Assembly (NCBI GenBank): GCA_947628325.1
Contig: CANQZL010000062.1
Location: 1 to 8,176, forward strand
Direction of reading: 5' to 3'
DNA length: 8,176 nt
Source of the DNA: an uncultured Bacilli bacterium
Lineage (GTDB): Bacteria > Bacillota_I > Bacilli_A > RF39 > UBA660
Shown here: piece by piece, positions 1 through 7,083 of the stretch
Layout of the letters: every line of letters begins with the position of its first letter
How positions within the stretch are numbered: position 1 is the stretch's first letter
Notes under the pieces: model-generated
What the model saw: the letters and a program-made list of their open reading frames with translations, nothing else
Told to the model about the DNA's origin: nothing
Database searches by the model: none
Position numbers and translations under genes: made by a program

Positions 1-908
1 TCTGTACTAAACTCATACCTTTTTATTTCTTGACCATTTTCATACCAATGCGTGGAACTTACTTCACCGTCAGTATATTCTCTTTTAAAGGCTAATTCAT
101 TAGATTTAGTATAATCAGTTTCACTAATAATATTTCCATCTTTATCTTTAGTTCTAATTCTATAAGTGCCATCTGAATATTCAAATTTTTCTGTTGTATA
201 GTTGTTATCTTGGTTATTAGTAACCACTTCTTCTCCCTTATTTCCAACAGACGTATAAGTATCACCGTTTTTCTCTAAACTAGGTTGAGAATCAACTTCT
301 GAGAGCTTTGGATTACCATTTTCATCTACCTCTGATGTAGGTATATAATATTTAACTTTACCATCTTTATCAGTTGTATAAGTATATAATAAATTACCAT
401 CTTTATCTTTTATATCAACATATAATGTATAATCGTTATCACCATCACCTGTTTTTTCAGTTCTTATATAGCTAGAAACACCATCTTTTCCTTCAATTCC
501 TTTTTCACCATATTCATTATAGAATTTAAGTAAAGCTGCTGCTGTAGCACTATCGCCTAATAAACCTAATGATTCAAGAGCTTCTTTATTCATTTTAACA
601 GTATCTGAACCTTCAAATGTATCCCTATATGTTGCATCTGTACCAACACTAAAGTCACTATGCGCTGCTGCTATTAGTGTTACTACTTCATTCCACTTAC
701 TAAAATTATTTTTAAAATCACCAATTGATTCATAAATTTTTTCCCACTCTTTTTTTAACATATCAATTGTATTTCCTTTTAAGGCATCTAAAGTGGAAAT
801 CCCACCTGTTTGAATTGCATCAAGAGTACTAATAAAAGCATTAGTACGACTATTTAATGCACTAGCATTACTCTTAATTGCAGAAACGTCTACTGAAACA
901 TTTCCCAT
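1..908 (-). CDS. Putative large T7SS effector, helical N-terminus plus beta-repeat stalk (3' end missing)
   Basis: An open frame runs from ATG at 908 to the left edge with no stop: 302 codons plus two bases. The start follows a good SD (AAGGAGAG) 15 nt after the upstream WXG gene, so the two are cotranscribed. Residues 1-85 look alpha-helical and resemble the targeting region of WXG/LXG effectors; an LKG stands near residue 43 and two tryptophans (KEWEKI, SKWNEV) at 55 and 72. A linker follows to about 140. From about 140 on the protein is rich in Tyr, Thr, Asp and Gly, with D-K-D-G turns at 168, 180 and 255 between predicted strands, and a MORN-variant-like WYENGQE near 288. There is no signal peptide or membrane segment in the visible part, as expected for a T7SS substrate. 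The position last in a WXG operon supports export by the neighbouring EssC. The C-terminal activity domain and any immunity gene are outside the window, so toxin function is inference. It could instead be a non-toxic surface or adhesin-like protein. Confidence 0.8.
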   Translation of the reverse strand, partial: MGNVSVDVSAIKSNASALNSRTNAFISTLDAIQTGGISTLDALKGNTIDMLKKEWEKIYESIGDFKNNFSKWNEVVTLIAAAHSDFSVGTDATYRDTFEGSDTVKMNKEALESLGLLGDSATAAALLKFYNEYGEKGIEGKDGVSSYIRTEKTGDGDNDYTLYVDIKDKDGNLLYTYTTDKDGKVKYYIPTSEVDENGNPKLSEVDSQPSLEKNGDTYTSVGNKGEEVVTNNQDNNYTTEKFEYSDGTYRIRTKDKDGNIISETDYTKSNELAFKREYTDGEVSSTHWYENGQEIKRYEFST

Positions 909-923
909 AATATCTCTCCTTTT

Positions 924-1217
924 TTATCCAATATTAGACATAGCATCTTCTATAGCTTGAATACAAATTGTAGCATCTTCTGTTACATTAGATACAATTT
1001 TACTATAAGCAACTGTTGTTTCATAAACAGCTTCTAAAACTGGTGTATATCTTTGACAATTTGACACAAATTCATTTTTATCTGCGCCTTCCCATCCGTT
1101 ATCAAAAGCATTTATTGCACTTGATATATTATCAATATCATTCTTCAAAGTTTCTGATTTCTTACTCAAAAATTCAGACAGATTATCCAATATTTCAGTA
1201 TCAATTTTGAAATCCAT
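924..1217 (-). CDS. WXG100 (ESAT-6-like) T7SS substrate, 97 aa
   Basis: The protein has the WXG100 layout: helix 1 (about residues 6-36), a turn carrying a textbook motif (GWEGADKNEF, about 41-50) and helix 2 (about 51-93). Length is the family norm of about 100 residues, with no signal peptide and no membrane segment. Family members form helical-hairpin dimers that are recognised and exported by the EssC motor. The ATG at 1217 is preceded by a GGAAGGTG SD at 8-nt spacing. It lies downstream of the 25-bp inverted repeat and 15 nt ahead of the large effector, so it may be either a general EsxA/EsxB-type substrate or a dedicated secretion partner of that effector. Immediate coupling to the effector favours the partner role, but the sequence cannot separate the two. 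Confidence 0.92.
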   Translation of the reverse strand: MDFKIDTEILDNLSEFLSKKSETLKNDIDNISSAINAFDNGWEGADKNEFVSNCQRYTPVLEAVYETTVAYSKIVSNVTEDATICIQAIEDAMSNIG

Positions 1218-1241
1218 ATCTTAATCACCTTCCCAATTAAC

Positions 1242-1293
1242 ACAGTACATTATAAACATAAGAATATTTATTCTTATGTTTATAATGTACTGT
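1242..1293 (-). repeat. Perfect 25-bp inverted repeat with 2-nt centre (intercistronic hairpin)
   Basis: Arms 1242-1266 and 1269-1293 are exactly complementary over 25 bp, separated by TT. In the minus-strand transcript this forms a very stable hairpin about 20 nt after the stop of the 105-aa WXG gene and about 25 nt before the start of the 97-aa WXG gene. It is not followed by a U-run in the direction of transcription, so it does not look like an intrinsic terminator. Plausible roles are an RNase III processing site, protection of the upstream mRNA 3' end, or partial transcriptional attenuation giving unequal expression of the genes on either side. A small palindromic mobile repeat is an alternative that needs other copies in the genome. 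Confidence 0.9.
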
Positions 1294-1307
1294 ATATTAC
1301 AGTACAA
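1279..1307 (-). promoter_or_regulatory. Possible weak internal promoter with palindrome in its spacer
   Basis: On the minus strand TTGTAC (1307-1302) and TATAAA (1284-1279) lie 17 bp apart, a sigma-A-like arrangement with a poor -35. A 9-bp inverted repeat with a 3-nt centre, TGTACTGTA/TACAGTACA (1286-1294 and 1298-1306), occupies almost exactly the spacer and could be an operator. The same bases can form a short RNA hairpin competing with the 25-bp one, and that reading is at least as likely. Confidence 0.25.
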
Positions 1308-1312
1308 ATTTA

Positions 1313-1630
1313 TTAAGCTTGTCCGCCATATGTTGCATTAGTTGCTTCATCAAATGCTTGATTTTCTTTGATTATGCTATTAACTCTAACTTCAAAGAAA
1401 TTCTCAGTAGCAGCAATCAAATCCTTATCAACAGATTGTAAACTACCTTCTCCCCATTTGCTTTGAGCAGTATCACCAACTTTACCACCTAATGCTTCAC
1501 CTGATTTTGCGAAATTAGCTTCAATACTTTCATTTAATTGTCTTATTTTAACAAGTAAATCTTCATTTTGACTTAAAATGTCTCTTAAAGCCTGAGAAGC
1601 AGCTTCACCATTAAATGTCTCCATTGCCAT
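1313..1630 (-). CDS. WXG100-like T7SS substrate with extended turn, 105 aa
   Basis: A helix of about 30 residues (about 8-42) is followed by a Gly-rich segment (about 44-62) containing KWGEGS near 58-63, then a second helix (about 64-98). This is a WXG100-type helical hairpin, but the motif is W-G-E-G rather than a clean W-x-G and the turn is longer than usual. No signal peptide or membrane segment is present. ATG at 1630 is preferred over the second Met two codons later, because the SD-like purine run (GAGAG) lies about 7 nt before it; this SD is weaker than those of its neighbours. It is 25 nt downstream of the 99-aa gene and directly upstream of the 25-bp hairpin, a position suiting an abundantly made EsxA-like protein. 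Secretion by EssC is inferred from family and context. Confidence 0.8.
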   Translation of the reverse strand: MAMETFNGEAASQALRDILSQNEDLLVKIRQLNESIEANFAKSGEALGGKVGDTAQSKWGEGSLQSVDKDLIAATENFFEVRVNSIIKENQAFDEATNATYGGQA

Positions 1631-1655
1631 ATTATCACTCTCTCTTTCTTACAAA

Positions 1656-1955
1656 TTAAAAACTTGCTATTTTTTTTGTTCTTTCTTCCAATTCTTTTGC
1701 ACTATCTAATGTTTTTTGGTTTAGACTATTAAAATGTCTTATATTATTAACACTATTTCTAAAATTTTGTAAAACTTCTCTATCATAAGTTTCCATTAAT
1801 ATTTTAGCTACCTCACCACTCAATCCATTTTGTAGTAAAACATCAGAAACCATCTTTTTCATTTGATCAAAAATTTCTTCCATATTGCTAACATCTTGTT
1901 CTGTATTTTGAATTATTTGTCCAAAAGATTCAGTATTAAATGAATGATCGTTCAT
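1656..1955 (-). CDS. Small helical T7SS-associated protein, WXG-like with LSG, 99 aa
   Basis: The protein is predicted to be almost entirely helical: helix 1 about residues 8-42, a short break with NGLSGEVA at about 43-50, helix 2 about 51-97. It has no tryptophan; L-S-G stands where WXG100 proteins carry W-x-G. Size and operon position fit a diverged WXG100 protein or one of the small helical proteins known to accompany LXG toxins as targeting factors in Bacillota. The start is ATG at 1955, not the upstream GTG at 1964: a perfect AAGGAGG lies 8 nt before this ATG, and the GTG would be inside the SD. The SD begins at the yukD-like stop codon, implying translational coupling. The precise family is not recognised. 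Confidence 0.8.
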   Translation of the reverse strand: MNDHSFNTESFGQIIQNTEQDVSNMEEIFDQMKKMVSDVLLQNGLSGEVAKILMETYDREVLQNFRNSVNNIRHFNSLNQKTLDSAKELEERTKKIASF

Positions 1956-1963
1956 ATTTTCCA

Positions 1964-1970
1964 CCTCCTT
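1964..1970 (-). promoter_or_regulatory. Shine-Dalgarno AAGGAGG deciding the 99-aa start
   Basis: AAGGAGG overlaps the stop codon of the YukD-like gene and lies 8 nt before ATG 1955. A GTG at 1964 in the same frame would start within this SD, so the shorter 99-aa product is preferred. Confidence 0.85.
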
Positions 1971-2226
1971 ATATCAATATTATTTTTGTACTATTTAGGA
2001 TATTATTTTCTAAGATAGTCTTAGATACATCATAAATAGCTCCATTATCAGCATTAATTAATGATAATTTATCAGACATTATAAAGTTGCCATCTGTCAT
2101 ATCACTAATCGCCTTATTTAATAAGAATATAATTTCAATAGTCTTCTTATTAATAGGAATAAAAACATTGTATCTTTCTTCAATGCTAGGTACAATCAAA
2201 TCAATACATACCTTATTATTGTTCAT
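1969..2226 (-). CDS. YukD/EsaB-like ubiquitin-fold T7SS accessory protein, 85 aa
   Basis: Length and pattern match the YukD/EsaB family: a first strand pair (about residues 5-24, CIDLIVPS then YNVFIPIN), a helix (about 28-43), and later strands ending in a hydrophobic C-terminus (KIILI). The fold is beta-grasp, ubiquitin-like; no C-terminal diglycine is present, as is usual for YukD, so conjugation is not expected. Family members are cytoplasmic components of Bacillota T7SS: EsaB is needed for or modulates secretion, and related ubiquitin-like domains occur in actinobacterial EccD. ATG 2226 has an AAAGGAG SD at about 8 nt. It is the first gene of the substrate operon, with its own strong promoter about 100 bp upstream, just after the EssC terminator. 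Assignment rests on fold pattern plus context. Confidence 0.8.
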   Translation of the reverse strand: MNNNKVCIDLIVPSIEERYNVFIPINKKTIEIIFLLNKAISDMTDGNFIMSDKLSLINADNGAIYDVSKTILENNILNSTKIILI

Positions 2227-2259
2227 AATAAATACTCCTTTGATTATTCCACGTATTTA

Positions 2260-2307
2260 AGAATATTTGATAGTCTAATATTTTCTACCAAGTCCCCTAT
2301 AACTATC
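2260..2307 (-). other. Possible structured element in the substrate-operon leader
   Basis: Within the leader of about 95 nt, 2260-2267 can pair with 2277-2286 (AATATT/AATATT core plus three outer pairs across a bulge). The loop contains bases complementary to 2302-2307 (GATAGT with ACTATC), so a pseudoknot-like fold is possible. No known riboswitch class is recognised, and such AT-rich pairings can arise by chance. Confidence 0.2.
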
Positions 2308-2327
2308 GGATATACTCTTATATATTC

Positions 2328-2356
2328 ATAATACTCTAATTTAAAAGTAAAGTCAA
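2328..2356 (-). promoter_or_regulatory. Sigma-A-type promoter of the YukD/WXG/effector operon
   Basis: TTGACT (2356-2351) and TATTAT (2333-2328) are separated by exactly 17 bp; each hexamer differs from consensus at one position. Transcription would begin near 2321, leaving a leader of about 95 nt before ATG 2226. The T-rich tail of the EssC terminator lies directly upstream of the -35 and could act as an UP-like element. It makes the substrate operon independent of essC transcription. Confidence 0.8.
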
Positions 2357-2364
2357 AGAAAAAT

Positions 2365-2393
2365 AAAAAGGTTAACAATTTATTAACCTTTTT
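2365..2393 (-). terminator. Rho-independent terminator of essC
   Basis: An 11-bp perfect stem (2393-2383 with 2375-2365) and a 7-nt loop are followed on the minus strand by TTTTT within the stem and a further T-rich tract. The stem begins inside the EssC stop codon. It separates the motor gene from the substrate operon, although readthrough is possible. Confidence 0.88.
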
Positions 2394-5300
2394 ATAATGT
2401 TTCATAAATTTCTTCTTCGCCTACTTCAGATATTACCTTAATTAAAACTGTTGTATTACCATCTATATAGTAACCAAAGTTTTTATCAAGTTTAGCAGAA
2501 AGTACTCTTGAAGATAGTGTTGATTTAATAGTATATTGACTACCCATTCCATTACCAATCCAAATACCTTTAGTTCCTGAAACAGTATCTTTATACCATG
2601 GTTCAAATTCGCGTTTCTTAATATTATCACAAGAATCAATAATTACAAAAGATATTTTTGGCATACCTTTAATCATTGAAATTAAACCACTAAACGCTCC
2701 TTCAAATTCACTACCCATCATATTTTTAAATTTCTCTATTCCAACAATAAAGCAAACATATTCTGAATATTCTTTTAATGAATTAATATCGAACCCTGAT
2801 TCTTTATATTTATTATACATATCATAAATTTGTTTACCAAATTGTTTAAATGATTCAATAATATTATTATCAGAGTAAGTTACCATACTAGAAATATCAC
2901 TATATGCTTTTTCTAAATCAAAAACATAACAATTTTTCCCTAAGTGATTAGCAACTTCTCTTATAAATAAACCACTAAAGTTTTTAATTTCATTAAATTC
3001 CATACCTGTAATTAAATGAACAGTATTTTTTGTTAAATCTAATGTTCTTACCTTTAATGATTCTTTTTCAACTCCAATAGGAACAGATGTTATTCCTGTC
3101 ATTTGATCAGAACAATAAGAAATACTTACAACTTCAGGAAGTACTGGTACTTTTGGAGCACTAGTTGGATAAGTTTTACATAACTCACTTATCTTATCCA
3201 TTACGAAATTAGTTAAATTTTCTTTTTCTGTAGGAACAGCAGCTTGAAATTCAAAAACACTCTCTAATTTAACCAAACCACGACCAGATATATTTGCTGG
3301 TTCAACTTTAGTTCTAGCAAGTAATGAAGAATAATCATATTTATCATTCATCTGGAATACTAAGTGATTTGGTAAATACTGAGCAAGTCTACTTCTAATA
3401 CCATTAGAAGTAGTAGATGTCATAATAAAGTAAACTCCATATTTTTGACAATCTCTAGTTAAAGTAGCTAATATGTCGAAAGTATCATCACCATAGTTTT
3501 CATTATATAATTCAAAACCATTAATAATTATAACTATATTAGGAACAACTTTACCAGTAGCTTTAGAATATGATATATAATCGCCACCAAAATCAGCAAA
3601 TAATTTTTTACGTTTAGTTACTGTATCACTAATAACTTTCCATAGATTTATTACTTTATCTGTATCATTTTGTAAGATAACATCACCTACTTGTGGTGCA
3701 CGACGATAAACTTTTAATGTTTCAGCACCAAAATCAAGTAAGTACATATTAAGTTCAGCAGGTGAATATGTCGTAATACAAGAATAAACTAAAGAGTTAA
3801 TCATTTCTTCTTTACCACTATCTGACATACCATATATAATCCAGTTGCCTTCTTTAGTAATTGGCATAGTAAGAAGTCCTTGCTTTTGTAAATTTGGAGC
3901 ATCATATTCACCAATTACTGGATTTATATCACAAGATATCTTTTTATAACTATATTTTTCTTTTAAAGCATCAATATAAATAACAGGAGATAAAGCATTT
4001 AGCCATAATTGTTTAACATTTATATTTTCTTTTTTAGCTATATCTACTAGATATTTCATAATATTAGGTAATTCTTCACCTTTTAAAACTCCAACAATAT
4101 TATTTTTACCATCTTCAACAACTTTAATTGGCATTCCTAAATTATCTACAAAAGTTATTGAATTATCAACTTTTTTCTTTCTTACATCTGATTCATAGTA
4201 TGGTGCACCAGTCCACGCAGATTGACCTAGAGCAAAGTATTCATCATAACCTACTTGTAAGAAGAAACGTCCAGTTTCTTTAATTGAAGCAGCATCTGGT
4301 CTTTTAATCATTTCTTGACTATCTGAACGATCTTGAACTTTTAAACAAACTTTAAATTTAGCATTTGACCAAATTTGATCATTTACAACACCACTTGGTT
4401 TTTGCGTTGCTAAAATTAAGTGAACTCCTAAAGAACGACCAATACGAGCAGTAGATATAAGTTCGTTCATAAAATCTGGTTGTTGAGCTTTTAATTCAGC
4501 AAATTCATCTGAAATAATAAACAAATGTGATACTGGTTCATCTACTTGACCATTACGATACATTCTTTGATATTTATAAATATCAATAGTTGATTCTCCT
4601 ACTTTATCTCTTGCTTTATTAAATATTGCTTGACGACGTTTTAATTCTGATTGTAAGGATGCTAAACTACGATTTATTTCACTTATATCTAAGTTTGTAA
4701 TTGTTCCAGCCAAATGTGGTAATCTTAAACCAGTTTCTCTATTTTCAAAAGCTCCTGCTAATCCACCACCTTTATAGTCGATTAAAACAAATTGAACTTC
4801 ATAAGGATGATAATTTAATGCTGTACTTAAAATAAATGTAATAATAAATTCTGATTTACCAGAACCTGTCATACCAGCTATTAAGCCATGTGGTCCATGA
4901 GCTTTTTCATGTAAATCTAACTTAAATATTTCTCCATATTCATTAAGACCAATAGGAGCAGCTAAAGAGTTAATTGGATCACTATCTTTCCATCTACTTA
5001 AAGCATTTAATTGATTAACATTAGAAACATTATACATCTCTAAGAATGAATAAGTTGAAGGTAAAACAAATTTACCACCATTTAATGCTATAGGGATATT
5101 TGAAAGAACATAGGCGTACTTTTCTAAAGAGCCATACATAAAATCAGGAACGAAATTAATTCTTTTACTATCAGTTAAAACTCTTTCAAATACTCCACCC
5201 ATACGTTCATCTACACTTATAAAGTGTTCAACTTCATTAGGTAATGAATTTAATTTTTCACTAAAAATAACTAAACTTATTCCAACATACTCAGTTGATT

Positions 5301-7056
5301 CAATTAACGAACGAATTATACTAACATTTCTAACTAAATCTATATCATCAGTAATTATAACAAATCTTGTTGCTAATTTAGCAGATTCTTTTGTAGATGT
5401 AGCAGTTGCTCCTCTTTGTTCATTAGCTTCTTTAACAGAATTTAATAATTCTTCAAAATAAGAACTAATTTGTGTAATTTCATCATTATTAGTACCAAAA
5501 AATCTTAAACTTCTTGTATCATCCCAAAAATAAGGACAATCTTTTATATCTTCCCAAAATTTTTCATTTTCTTTATTTGTAAAGACACAAATTTTTAAAG
5601 AATCATATCCATGATAAGCAAATATTTGCAGTAATAAACCTCTTAAAAATGGACTCGTAACATTTTTAGGACCAATAACACCTGTTATATATTTTTCAAC
5701 AAAAGAATATGTTACTGGTACATTATCTAAAGTATTAGTTTCTTTTTCTAATTCCCTTAAATATCCCATTAAATTATCTTCGTCTTCCATCGAAAAATGT
5801 TCATCAGGATAGTTAATTTTAAAGAATGGTGGTATAGAACCTATTCCTAAACGTAAAGACAAGAAATCATAATCATCAACATTCTTTTCCCATAAATTAC
5901 GTTTCTTATAGAGAATAATATCACCAACATCTTTTAAAGGAATATATTTTTCAATTAAAATTTGTTGTTCTCTTTTCATTTCTATAAGAAATTCTTCTCT
6001 TTTTTTATTAACATACATACTATAAGTTGCTTGTCTTTTTCTTTCGTATACAACTTTTTTATGTTTATTATACATTTTACTTACTGTTGGTAAAACAAGC
6101 ATACAAGTAAGCATAGCTACTGCCGTAAGTATTGATGGTAAAGCAGTTTTTAAATCAGTTGTTCCATTTAAGACATTTGTTAATGTCATAACTCCTGTCA
6201 TCATAGAACTCATTCCCATCATCATCATCGAACCCATTGTAAGAATTGCAGGCATTTCTTCTTGTTTTTGAGCTGCTGGTGGTGGATCTATTACCAAAGT
6301 TTTTTCTTCAATCCTCTCATCAAAACGAGGTGGTTTTAAGAAATAATCTTCTTTTTTATACATTTCAACTATTGAATCTGGTTCCGTTGGAATTTTAGAA
6401 TAATCAATAGTTGGAATTATACGCATATTAAATACTTGAGCATCAAACTTAACTAATTTATTAGGATTATTTATATAAAATAAATCTTTAATTATAGATA
6501 TTTTTAAACCTAGTATAAAAATAGTGTCTCCATATCTAAGATTGGCATTTTCACAAGGAATCCCATTAATATACATAGGTATCTGTGTATTAATATTTGT
6601 TACAGTATAAAACCCATTATTATAATCTAATTTAAGTTGATTTCTAGCTATTCCAGGCTGTTCATAAGAAATAATATTAGGATAATTTTGCATTTGACTT
6701 TGAGCACCATTATTTCCTATATACCAAGTTAACATATTATCTGAACCATTCAAAGAAATGGTTAATTGTAAAGAATTAGAATCATATACAGGACAAGTAT
6801 AAATAACATAACTTTGACCAAGTAATATATTTTTTAAAGTATAAAATTTTTCTAGTTCTAATAATGTTTCATCTACAGCTGTACCATTCCTAAAAACCTT
6901 TACTTCACTATTACTTTTTAATACCCAGTTACCATCAATAGCTTGTACACTAACTAAATTTTCTTTATCATCATTAACTATCCAATAGTTACCAAATATT
7001 TCTTTAGGAAGTATTAAGTTTACTAGTTTTGTAGCATCCATTAACATTATTTTCAT
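2392..7056 (-). CDS. essC: EssC/YukB-family T7SS motor ATPase (FtsK/SpoIIIE type), 1554 aa
   Basis: EssC is the membrane-anchored ATPase that recognises WXG substrates and drives their export. Domains in order: two FHA-like beta regions (about residues 1-90 and 95-195), two membrane segments (about 271-295, unusually Met-rich, and 305-324), a linker with coiled-coil character (about 330-380), then three FtsK-like ATPase modules. Module 1 is intact: Walker A GMTGSGKS at 728-735, Walker B IISDEF with D850/E851, and ATQKPSG at 883-889. Module 2 has GMSDSGKE at 1076-1083, lacking the usual Ser/Thr after Lys, and Asn (N1179) where a Walker B Asp is expected. Module 3 (from about 1340) has no recognisable P-loop (GMEFNEIKN). 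Length is typical for EssC. ATG 7056 is chosen over GTG 7065 because the GGGAG SD is 10 nt from the ATG but only 1 nt from the GTG. It has its own promoter and terminator. EssB, normally next to essC, is absent here. Confidence 0.95.
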   Translation of the reverse strand: MKIMLMDATKLVNLILPKEIFGNYWIVNDDKENLVSVQAIDGNWVLKSNSEVKVFRNGTAVDETLLELEKFYTLKNILLGQSYVIYTCPVYDSNSLQLTISLNGSDNMLTWYIGNNGAQSQMQNYPNIISYEQPGIARNQLKLDYNNGFYTVTNINTQIPMYINGIPCENANLRYGDTIFILGLKISIIKDLFYINNPNKLVKFDAQVFNMRIIPTIDYSKIPTEPDSIVEMYKKEDYFLKPPRFDERIEEKTLVIDPPPAAQKQEEMPAILTMGSMMMMGMSSMMTGVMTLTNVLNGTTDLKTALPSILTAVAMLTCMLVLPTVSKMYNKHKKVVYERKRQATYSMYVNKKREEFLIEMKREQQILIEKYIPLKDVGDIILYKKRNLWEKNVDDYDFLSLRLGIGSIPPFFKINYPDEHFSMEDEDNLMGYLRELEKETNTLDNVPVTYSFVEKYITGVIGPKNVTSPFLRGLLLQIFAYHGYDSLKICVFTNKENEKFWEDIKDCPYFWDDTRSLRFFGTNNDEITQISSYFEELLNSVKEANEQRGATATSTKESAKLATRFVIITDDIDLVRNVSIIRSLIESTEYVGISLVIFSEKLNSLPNEVEHFISVDERMGGVFERVLTDSKRINFVPDFMYGSLEKYAYVLSNIPIALNGGKFVLPSTYSFLEMYNVSNVNQLNALSRWKDSDPINSLAAPIGLNEYGEIFKLDLHEKAHGPHGLIAGMTGSGKSEFIITFILSTALNYHPYEVQFVLIDYKGGGLAGAFENRETGLRLPHLAGTITNLDISEINRSLASLQSELKRRQAIFNKARDKVGESTIDIYKYQRMYRNGQVDEPVSHLFIISDEFAELKAQQPDFMNELISTARIGRSLGVHLILATQKPSGVVNDQIWSNAKFKVCLKVQDRSDSQEMIKRPDAASIKETGRFFLQVGYDEYFALGQSAWTGAPYYESDVRKKKVDNSITFVDNLGMPIKVVEDGKNNIVGVLKGEELPNIMKYLVDIAKKENINVKQLWLNALSPVIYIDALKEKYSYKKISCDINPVIGEYDAPNLQKQGLLTMPITKEGNWIIYGMSDSGKEEMINSLVYSCITTYSPAELNMYLLDFGAETLKVYRRAPQVGDVILQNDTDKVINLWKVISDTVTKRKKLFADFGGDYISYSKATGKVVPNIVIIINGFELYNENYGDDTFDILATLTRDCQKYGVYFIMTSTTSNGIRSRLAQYLPNHLVFQMNDKYDYSSLLARTKVEPANISGRGLVKLESVFEFQAAVPTEKENLTNFVMDKISELCKTYPTSAPKVPVLPEVVSISYCSDQMTGITSVPIGVEKESLKVRTLDLTKNTVHLITGMEFNEIKNFSGLFIREVANHLGKNCYVFDLEKAYSDISSMVTYSDNNIIESFKQFGKQIYDMYNKYKESGFDINSLKEYSEYVCFIVGIEKFKNMMGSEFEGAFSGLISMIKGMPKISFVIIDSCDNIKKREFEPWYKDTVSGTKGIWIGNGMGSQYTIKSTLSSRVLSAKLDKNFGYYIDGNTTVLIKVISEVGEEEIYETL

Positions 7057-7066
7057 ACTTGCCACA

Positions 7067-7071
7067 CTCCC
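7067..7071 (-). promoter_or_regulatory. Shine-Dalgarno GGGAG deciding the EssC start
   Basis: GGGAG lies 10 nt before ATG 7056 and only 1 nt before the in-frame GTG at 7065. The ATG is therefore the better start, removing three residues from the longest frame. Confidence 0.65.
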
Positions 7072-7083
7072 TATTCTTTAGTA

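Noticed and set aside
1016..1210. Plus-strand open frame of 64 codons
   Set aside because: It lies antisense inside the 97-aa WXG gene, has no convincing RBS, and its composition is that of a shadow frame.
1242..1293. Reading the 25-bp inverted repeat as an intrinsic terminator
   Set aside because: No T-run follows the hairpin on either strand, and two cotranscribed-looking genes lie downstream.
1286..1306. LexA-like box in the TGTACTGTA/TACAGTACA palindrome
   Set aside because: The CTG and CAG half-sites are 7 bp apart rather than the 10 bp of the enterobacterial box, and Bacillota LexA uses a different consensus.
1956..1964. GTG start at 1964 for the 99-aa protein
   Set aside because: The GTG is embedded in the Shine-Dalgarno sequence; ATG 1955 has ideal spacing.
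7057..7065. GTG start at 7065 for EssC
   Set aside because: It lies only 1 nt from the SD core; ATG 7056 is 10 nt away and is the commoner start codon.
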